DNA of 20,599 bases, taken from contig JAURNF010000034.1 in assembly GCA_030830285.1 (NCBI GenBank), positions 1 to 20,599 on the forward strand, given 5' to 3'. The notes below the pieces were generated by a model. It did not search any database, was not told where the DNA came from, and saw only the letters and a program-made list of their open reading frames with translations. Shown here one piece after another: positions 15,028-20,599 of the stretch (the first letter of the stretch is position 1; the number at the start of each line of letters is the position of its first letter). Made by a program: the position numbers and the translations under genes. This stretch comes from Candidatus Kapaibacterium sp. (lineage in GTDB: Bacteria > Bacteroidota > Ignavibacteria > Kapaibacteriales > Kapaibacteriaceae).

Positions 15028-17264
15028 CGCGATGTCATCGTAGTTGTGAGAGATGTTGCATGAATGTGCTTCAGATCTGCAACAGGCAGCGACACGAGAT
15101 CTGCAACCTCTAGTCGGTCACCACCAGTAATTCCAAGCGCTGTCGTCGGCACGTCAGCTGCTGCACACGCAGCAACAAGCGCGTCGACATGTTGTGCAGG
15201 CACCGAGACGACGATACGACTTTGTCCTTCACCGAAGATGTCTGCCGCATTGTGCGCAAATGGAAGTTTGCAGACAGCACCGACTCTAGCTCCAAACGTC
15301 ATTTCAGTAAGCGCCACAAGTAATCCGCCCTCTGAGCAATCATGTGCAGCGGATATCAATCCACTGCGGATTGCTGCGAGCACAGCCTTTTGCAGACGTA
15401 CCTCTTGATCGATTTCAAACGATGGTGCGTCACCTGTGACCTTGCCGTTGATCAACTTGAGATACTCCGAACCGCCGAGCTCAGCGCGATGCCATCCAAT
15501 CATCATGACATGTTCGCCAGCCGTACGGAAGCTATTTCCGATGACTGTTGAAACATCATCAATCAGTCCGAGCATACCAATTGTCGGCGTTGGGAATACG
15601 GCGTGCTGTTGTGATTCGTTATGGAAGCTGACGTTGCCACCAGTTACAGGCGTTTCGAGGGCACGACACATGTCGCCCATGCCACGAATTGCTTCGGCAA
15701 ACTGATAGTACACTTCGGGATCGTAGGGATTACCAAAGTTGAGACAGTTCGTGATTGCAACTGGCTCAGCGCCAACGCAGACGCAGTTGCGTGCCGCTTC
15801 GGCTACAGCAAGTGCACCGCCGCGGTACGGATTCAGGTAGACGTAGCGCGAGTTACAGTCAGTCGTGACCGCGACGGCCTTACCTGGAAGCTCTTTGATG
15901 CGCAAGACCGCGGCATCACCATCGCTGCGCATCACTGTATTGTCACCAACCTGAGAGTCGTATTGCTCATACACCCAACGCTTACTTGCAATTGTTGGTG
16001 AGGCAAGCAGACGCTTGAGTGCATCCGTGCATTGCTGTTGATCCAGGTGTCCGCCATTATCGACCGGTCGCTGTGTAAGCTCGAGGTACTCCGGACGACG
16101 CTGCTCTCGTGTATAGACAGGTGCGTCGCCACCTAACACAAGCGACTGTGCCGGAATGCGCGCGACAAGACGGTCATGACGTGTGAACGTCACGAAGCCA
16201 TCATTTGTGACCTCACCGATCTGCACAAACGGAACATCCCACTTTTCACAGACTGCGGTTGCTGCTGCCTCCATGCCCTTCTTTACCACTACGAGCATGC
16301 GCTCCTGGGATTCTGATAGCATGATTTCGTAGGCGCTCATTCCCTCTTCGCGAAGCGGCACCCTGTCGAGGTTAATCGACATACCAACTTCGCCCTTTGC
16401 GCTCATCTCGGCCGTCGAGCACGAAATGCCGGCAGCGCCCATGTCTTGCATACCAACGACAACACCAGCATCGATAAGTTCAAGCGAAGCTTCAAGGAGA
16501 AGCTTTTCAGCAAATGGATCGCCTACCTGAACTGTTGGACGCATGTTCTCGGTTTCAGCGTCGAACTCACGTGATGCAAGAAGCGATGCGCCGTGAATAC
16601 CATCACGACCCGTGCTCGAGCCCATGATGAACACTGGATTGCCAGGGCCAGCTGCAGTGGCCGATGCCATACGATCAGCTCGCAGCACGCCAACGGCCAT
16701 TGCATTCACGAGTGGGTTGTCCGTGTAACAGCGGTCAAAGTAAATCTCTCCACCAACCGTTGGTACACCGAAGCAATTGCCGTAATGACCGATACCACTC
16801 ACAACACCCTTCACGAGGTACTTCGTGCGTTCGGTATCGGGTTCGCCGAAGCGCAGGGAGTTGAGTGCGGCAATTGGACGCGCGCCCATCGTGAAGATGT
16901 CGCGAAGAATGCCACCAACGCCTGTAGCTGCACCTTGGAATGGTTCAACAGCGCTTGGGTGGTTGTGCGATTCAATCTTGAACGCAACGCCATAGCCTTC
17001 GCCAATGTCGATCACACCAGCATTCTCTTCTCCTGCAGCAACAAGCATGCGACCGCCAGAACGTGGCAGCGTCTTGAGCTGAAGAATTGAGTTCTTGTAC
17101 GAGCAGTGCTCACTCCACATCACGGAGTAGATACCAAGTTCCGTGTATGACGGTGTACGACCGAGTCGCTCGCACACAAGTGCGTATTCGGCTTCAGTGA
17201 GACCAAGTTCTTTGGCTGTCTCGACGGTAACGTCGAGTTCGCTGTATGGGATGTGTTCAGTCAT
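15024..17264 (-). CDS. purL: Phosphoribosylformylglycinamidine synthase subunit PurL
   Basis: PurL uses ATP and ammonia to turn FGAR into FGAM in step 4 of purine synthesis. At 746 residues it is the small PurL form, which needs separate PurS and PurQ; neither is in this window. Typical blocks are visible: SVMWSEHCSYKNS (47-59), IESHNHPSAVEPFQGAATGVGG (from 97) with its catalytic histidine, and GMQDMGAAGISCS and HDCSEGGLLVALTEM further on. The start is ATG at 17264, overlapping the accC stop by 8 bp. The longer open frame runs through the end of accC and is not expected. Coupling with accC upstream and doxX downstream (ATGA) makes a tight operon. Confidence 0.97.
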   Translation of the reverse strand: MTEHIPYSELDVTVETAKELGLTEAEYALVCERLGRTPSYTELGIYSVMWSEHCSYKNSILQLKTLPRSGGRMLVAAGEENAGVIDIGEGYGVAFKIESHNHPSAVEPFQGAATGVGGILRDIFTMGARPIAALNSLRFGEPDTERTKYLVKGVVSGIGHYGNCFGVPTVGGEIYFDRCYTDNPLVNAMAVGVLRADRMASATAAGPGNPVFIMGSSTGRDGIHGASLLASREFDAETENMRPTVQVGDPFAEKLLLEASLELIDAGVVVGMQDMGAAGISCSTAEMSAKGEVGMSINLDRVPLREEGMSAYEIMLSESQERMLVVVKKGMEAAATAVCEKWDVPFVQIGEVTNDGFVTFTRHDRLVARIPAQSLVLGGDAPVYTREQRRPEYLELTQRPVDNGGHLDQQQCTDALKRLLASPTIASKRWVYEQYDSQVGDNTVMRSDGDAAVLRIKELPGKAVAVTTDCNSRYVYLNPYRGGALAVAEAARNCVCVGAEPVAITNCLNFGNPYDPEVYYQFAEAIRGMGDMCRALETPVTGGNVSFHNESQQHAVFPTPTIGMLGLIDDVSTVIGNSFRTAGEHVMMIGWHRAELGGSEYLKLINGKVTGDAPSFEIDQEVRLQKAVLAAIRSGLISAAHDCSEGGLLVALTEMTFGARVGAVCKLPFAHNAADIFGEGQSRIVVSVPAQHVDALVAACAAADVPTTALGITGGDRLEVADLVSLPVADLKHIHATSLTTTMTSR

Positions 17265-18699
17265 GGGATGGTAATGGTTGACGTCGTTGATCTTCTGCTG
17301 AGAATCCAAATGCTGCCATTGACGCAATCGATGAGAGAAGCTCATCTGATGGGAGTTGCGGCCAATGCTCCTTCACGTAGAAGGTGTTGTAGTTGCCGGA
17401 TCGGAACTGTTCAGAATCGAGCACAATTCGACAGAACGGAATCGTGGTCTTGAGTCCGACGAGTTGATACATGTCCAAGGCCTTGATCGTTTGATCAATG
17501 CACGTTGCACGATCAGCGGCATGCACGATGAGCTTTGCGACCATCGGATCGTAATGCACACTCACTTCATAGCCTTCATACACAGCTGTGTCGTTGCGAA
17601 TGCCATCTCCCTGGGGGAGCGACATATAGCTCACAATTCCTGTGTCTGGTAGGAAGTCATTGAATACATCTTCGGCACACACACGACACTCGATCGCGGC
17701 ACCGCGTGCAACGGCGTAATCTTCTTGTCGAAGTTGGAGTGGCTCGCCAAACGCTATGCGCAATTGATGCTCCACAAAGTCAACACCTGTGACCATCTCG
17801 GTTACAGGATGTTCAACCTGAAGACGCGTGTTGACCTCCATGAAGTAGAACTCTCCACCGGCGTCGAGCAAGAACTCAAGCGTACCAGCGTTGGTGTACG
17901 AAGCAGCTTGAACCAATCGTGCTGCTGCCTCGCCCATCGCCTTGCGAATGGCGGGCGTCACAGCCATCGACGGCGATTCTTCAACTACCTTCTGGTGGCG
18001 GCGTTGCACTGAGCACTCGCGCTCTGGGAAGTAGACAACCGATCCGTAGTGGTCGGCGAGAATCTGAATCTCGATATGTCGTGGTTCAACGATGTAGCGC
18101 TCAATGAACACGCGATCGTCATTGAACGACGTGCGCGCCTCGTTCTGTGCTGTGAGAAATGCTGTTTCGATCTCAGTTGCATCCTCTACGATGCGCATTC
18201 CCTTGCCCCCTCCACCAGCCGCAGCCTTGATGATCACAGGGAAGCCGATACGCTCAACGACGGCACGCGCCTCATCGAATGTACTGACTGCTCCGTCTGA
18301 GCCAGGAGAAATGGGAACATTCGACGCGATAGCTAACTCACGAGCAGCCGTTTTATCGCCAAGCATTGCGATTGCTTCAGGAGTCGGACCAATGAAGGTC
18401 ATACCTGCGGCCGCAACGGCGCGAGCGAAGTTGGCGTTCTCAGAGAGGAATCCGTATCCTGGATGAATCGCATCTGCGCCAGAGGCACGAGCGGCATCAA
18501 TCACTTTGTCGATCACCAGGTATGACTCGCGAGGCGTGAAGCCACCGATCCCAATGGCATGGTCTGCCTCAGCCACGTGCAACGCACGGACGTCCGCATC
18601 CGAATAGATAGCGACGGTTTCGATACCCATGCGCTTGCAGGTGCGGATCACCCGGAGCGCTATTTCGCCGCGATTGGCGATAAGGACACGTGTAAACAT
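17257..18699 (-). CDS. accC: Biotin carboxylase subunit of acetyl-CoA (or other acyl-CoA) carboxylase
   Basis: This ATP-grasp enzyme carboxylates biotin on its carrier protein. Of its 480 residues, about 1-445 form the complete biotin carboxylase. Visible are the start MFTRVLIANRGEIALR, the glycine-rich GGGGKG loop (162-167), ERECSVQRRHQK (226-237), the metal/substrate block MEVNTRLQVEHPVTE (287-301) with E287 and R292, and AIECRVCAED (335-344). About 35 extra residues at the C-terminus exceed the E. coli AccC length (449), and no biotinyl-lysine domain is attached. The IGGFTPRESYLVIDKVIDAA region also resembles propionyl-CoA carboxylase alpha proteins, so the partner transferase is uncertain even though accD is in the window. 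ATG 18699 is chosen over the longer frame because of the canonical N-terminus. Confidence 0.94.
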   Translation of the reverse strand: MFTRVLIANRGEIALRVIRTCKRMGIETVAIYSDADVRALHVAEADHAIGIGGFTPRESYLVIDKVIDAARASGADAIHPGYGFLSENANFARAVAAAGMTFIGPTPEAIAMLGDKTAARELAIASNVPISPGSDGAVSTFDEARAVVERIGFPVIIKAAAGGGGKGMRIVEDATEIETAFLTAQNEARTSFNDDRVFIERYIVEPRHIEIQILADHYGSVVYFPERECSVQRRHQKVVEESPSMAVTPAIRKAMGEAAARLVQAASYTNAGTLEFLLDAGGEFYFMEVNTRLQVEHPVTEMVTGVDFVEHQLRIAFGEPLQLRQEDYAVARGAAIECRVCAEDVFNDFLPDTGIVSYMSLPQGDGIRNDTAVYEGYEVSVHYDPMVAKLIVHAADRATCIDQTIKALDMYQLVGLKTTIPFCRIVLDSEQFRSGNYNTFYVKEHWPQLPSDELLSSIASMAAFGFSAEDQRRQPLPSHD

Positions 18700-18702
18700 G
18701 CG

Positions 18703-18710
18703 CAAAGTTA
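18703..18710 (-). promoter_or_regulatory. TAnnTTTG -7-like box abutting the accC start
   Basis: On the minus strand TAACTTTG lies 3 nt before the accC ATG, in the 37-bp gap after mutS2. It matches the Bacteroidetes -7 consensus, but no -33 TTTG is seen at the usual spacing. If active, it would start transcription at or next to the ATG and uncouple accC-purL-doxX from mutS2. Confidence 0.4.
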
Positions 18711-18736
18711 CGTCTTTCCCACGAAGGCGTCGGAGT

Positions 18737-20599
18737 TTACCCGAACTCGACAACGGTGATGCCGTCGCCGCCCTCGTGAATGGTTCCCAATCGGTAGGAT
18801 TGGATGTGTGGATGTTCCTTGAGATAGGCGTTTACAGCAGTTCGCATTGCACCAGTCCCCTTTCCGTGGATGATGGTTGCAAACGGAATCGTGCCGAGAA
18901 TGGCGCCATTGATAAAGTCCTCGAGCGCTCGAAGTCCTTCATCGACGCGCATGCCACGCAGGTCCAAGTTCGTTGATGCATCGAGCTTCAGGTAGTCCAC
19001 CGGTGAGGCGGCCTTACGACGGTTGCGATCTTCGACCACTTTCGCGCTCTTGCCGTCGGTAAGCTGATCAAGTGGGATACGGAACTTGATGCCGTTGACC
19101 TCTACCATGGCAGAGTTGCCCTTCTCGTCAAGCTCGATGAGCGTTCCCGTTGAGGATGTACCAGTGATCTGCACAGCTGCACCCACCTTCCAACGAGCGG
19201 GTGTCACAGGTGTTTCTGGCGTTGCGGGCTGCTCTGTTTCAAGAAGCTCTCGCTTGCCCTGTTCAAACTCAGATTTGATAGTCGCCGATGACTTCTGCTG
19301 CTCGCGGATTTCACGGATGGTATTCTCGACGAGCGCATTAGCCTTACGGAGAATCTCCCGTGCTTCGGCGCGAGCATCATCTGCTGCGGTACGCTTCTTT
19401 TCCTTCGCTGCTCCGAGACGTTCCTCTGCATCTGCTGTTAGACGTCTGGCCTTAACGAGTTCCTCGGCTGCAGCACGAGCATCCGCCTCGGCTTCGGCAC
19501 GAAATGCCTGCATGGCAGTGATGCTCTTTTCCAATTCGTTGTGTCGATCTCCGAGGTATCCCTGCGCACGCTCGAGCACGACGTCTGGCAAGCCGACGGT
19601 CTGCGCGAGCACGAATGCATACGAATTACCCGGAACGCCCGGCAAGAAGCGGAATGTTGGTGTCATGCGCTGACCATCAAACTCGAGCGACGCATTCGAA
19701 ATGAATGGTCGCGTGAGTGCATACTGCTTGAGTGATGACTGGTGCGTGGTTACAACAAACGTCGCTCCACGCTCAATGATCGAGTCAAGGATACCAGCAG
19801 CAAGTGCCCCACCTTCGGCAGGGTCTGTACCAGCACAGATCTCATCGACAAAGACCATTGCCGTAGCATCAGAGTGCGAGAGGATATCACGCAGTCGAAT
19901 GATCTGTGAGGAGAATGTCGAGAGGTTGCTTTCAATACTCTGGTGATCTCCAATGGCCGTCATCACACGTCGTGGCGACAGTGTGCACATGCCGAGAGGA
20001 AAGATGCCCGAGTATGCCATGACCATTGAGATGGCAATGGTCTTCATCGCAACGGTCTTACCGCCTGCGTTCGGACCCGAGATAAGCATCCCTCGCGTGG
20101 AGGCATCAAAGCGTGCGCTGAGGGGGATCACCGATGTTCGTGTTCCTCGCGACTGAATCATGAGGACAGGATGAGAGACATTGGTGAACTCTAATTCCGG
20201 ATCATCGACGATCGTCGGCATGATGCCACCGTAGTCTAGTGCGAATCGTGCGCGAGCGAGAATCGAATCCAACTCGGTCATCACATCAACAGCAGCATCA
20301 ATTCCGTACGAAACTGCTCCAACCTCTGCCGAGAGTGTTGTGAGGATGCGAATCATTTCGCGCTGCTCACGTCCATGCAGGATGGCGAGCTCGTTGTTCA
20401 TTTCATACGTTTCAGCAGGCTCCATGAACACGGTCTGACCGGAGGCCGATACCCCGTGGATGATCCCTTCGACGGATCGCCTTGTCTCGACACGCAACGG
20501 TAGCACGAAGCGACCATCACGCTGCGAGATACACTCATCTTGCCACAGCTCTTCACCTCCGAACTTTTTCAAGATTCGTTGAAGTCGATTGCGAAGGCG
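18737..20599 (-). CDS. mutS2: Endonuclease MutS2, 5' end beyond the window (partial)
   Basis: This MutS-family ATPase with a C-terminal Smr nuclease domain acts on branched DNA and, in some bacteria, on collided ribosomes. There are 620 visible codons; the family is usually about 780-800, so roughly 160-180 N-terminal residues lie outside. Walker A GPNAGGKT is encoded at 20077-20054. Walker B follows as VFVDEICAGTDPAEG, then THQSSLK. An Ala/Glu/Arg-rich coiled coil lies at about 19300-19560. A KOW-like segment (AAVQITGTSSTGTLIELD) comes next. The Smr domain with LDLRG and HGKGTGAMRTAV ends the protein. All catalytic motifs are intact. The frame is open to 20599; the TTG at 20572 is internal. 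A glutamate/proline/threonine-rich linker (ETEQPATPETPVTP) joins coiled coil and KOW. Confidence 0.97.
   Translation of the reverse strand, partial: RLRNRLQRILKKFGGEELWQDECISQRDGRFVLPLRVETRRSVEGIIHGVSASGQTVFMEPAETYEMNNELAILHGREQREMIRILTTLSAEVGAVSYGIDAAVDVMTELDSILARARFALDYGGIMPTIVDDPELEFTNVSHPVLMIQSRGTRTSVIPLSARFDASTRGMLISGPNAGGKTVAMKTIAISMVMAYSGIFPLGMCTLSPRRVMTAIGDHQSIESNLSTFSSQIIRLRDILSHSDATAMVFVDEICAGTDPAEGGALAAGILDSIIERGATFVVTTHQSSLKQYALTRPFISNASLEFDGQRMTPTFRFLPGVPGNSYAFVLAQTVGLPDVVLERAQGYLGDRHNELEKSITAMQAFRAEAEADARAAAEELVKARRLTADAEERLGAAKEKKRTAADDARAEAREILRKANALVENTIREIREQQKSSATIKSEFEQGKRELLETEQPATPETPVTPARWKVGAAVQITGTSSTGTLIELDEKGNSAMVEVNGIKFRIPLDQLTDGKSAKVVEDRNRRKAASPVDYLKLDASTNLDLRGMRVDEGLRALEDFINGAILGTIPFATIIHGKGTGAMRTAVNAYLKEHPHIQSYRLGTIHEGGDGITVVEFG

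Noticed and set aside
17265..17345. N-terminal extension of purL
   Set aside because: It runs through the 3' end of accC in another frame. The canonical PurL N-terminus begins at ATG 17264.
1601..18760. -33 (TTTG) elements paired with the TAnnTTTG boxes
   Set aside because: I looked 17-23 bp upstream of each box at accD, tgt, mnmA and accC and found no TTTG at consistent spacing. The nearest is 25 bp away at tgt.
19086..19673. 195-codon open frame on the plus strand, rich in Ser/Ala/Arg
   Set aside because: It lies wholly antisense to the MutS2 coiled-coil/KOW region, whose motifs fix the minus frame. The low-complexity composition is what an antisense shadow of Ala/Glu/Arg-rich codons gives.
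1..20599. tRNA genes, CRISPR arrays, insertion sequences, prophage or defence genes
   Set aside because: Gaps between genes are all under 140 bp. None shows tRNA-like arms, regularly spaced repeats, transposase motifs or terminal inverted repeats, and no gene belongs to a known defence family.

Overview
The window is a dense housekeeping stretch of a bacterial chromosome. It carries 17 protein genes on both strands and shows no RNA gene, insertion sequence, CRISPR array or prophage signal. Base composition looks even, in the mid-50s % GC by eye. Four things point to the Bacteroidota/Chlorobiota/Ignavibacteriota/Kapabacteria (FCB) side of the tree: a secreted Asp-box protein with a type IX secretion C-terminal sorting domain; a thioredoxin plus DUF6952-like pair of the kind I remember from Flavobacteriia; matches to the Bacteroidetes-type -7 box TAnnTTTG beside start codons; and patchy use of Shine-Dalgarno sequences. 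I cannot place it to genus.

Left part (1-4952, all minus strand). Transcription runs tgt > yajC > ribBA, then a clear intrinsic terminator, then greA > accD > an arginase cut by the window edge. These genes cover tRNA queuosine modification, the Sec accessory protein YajC, riboflavin precursor synthesis, transcript-cleavage factor GreA and the carboxyltransferase beta subunit of acetyl-CoA carboxylase. The TGT is unusual because the three cysteines of the family's zinc site are replaced by Val, Ala and Ser.

Middle part (5048-11247, mixed strands). A 2-Cys peroxiredoxin (+) ends at a strong hairpin terminator facing mnmA (-), the tRNA 2-thiouridylase. Divergent from mnmA is a PlsC-like acyltransferase (+). 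It is followed by a thioredoxin with a CGSC active site, overlapped by a small DUF6952-like protein. Peroxiredoxin, thioredoxin and DUF6952 look like one thiol-peroxidase module whose parts have been separated by mnmA and the acyltransferase. A 997-residue secreted beta-propeller protein (-) follows.

Right part (11381-20599). On the plus strand, kbl (glycine C-acetyltransferase), a 3-hydroxyacyl-CoA dehydrogenase and a LolC/LolE-type ABC permease are joined by two 4-bp ATGA overlaps. The permease 3' end overlaps, tail to tail, the doxX gene that closes the minus-strand run mutS2 > accC > purL > doxX. That run is also tightly packed, with 8-bp and 4-bp overlaps. mutS2 continues past the right edge.

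I see no obviously new large system. The best candidates for a second look are the zinc-site-less TGT, the split Prx/Trx/DUF6952 module, and the promoter-like TAnnTTTG boxes that sit 3-7 nt from three start codons and could give leaderless mRNAs.
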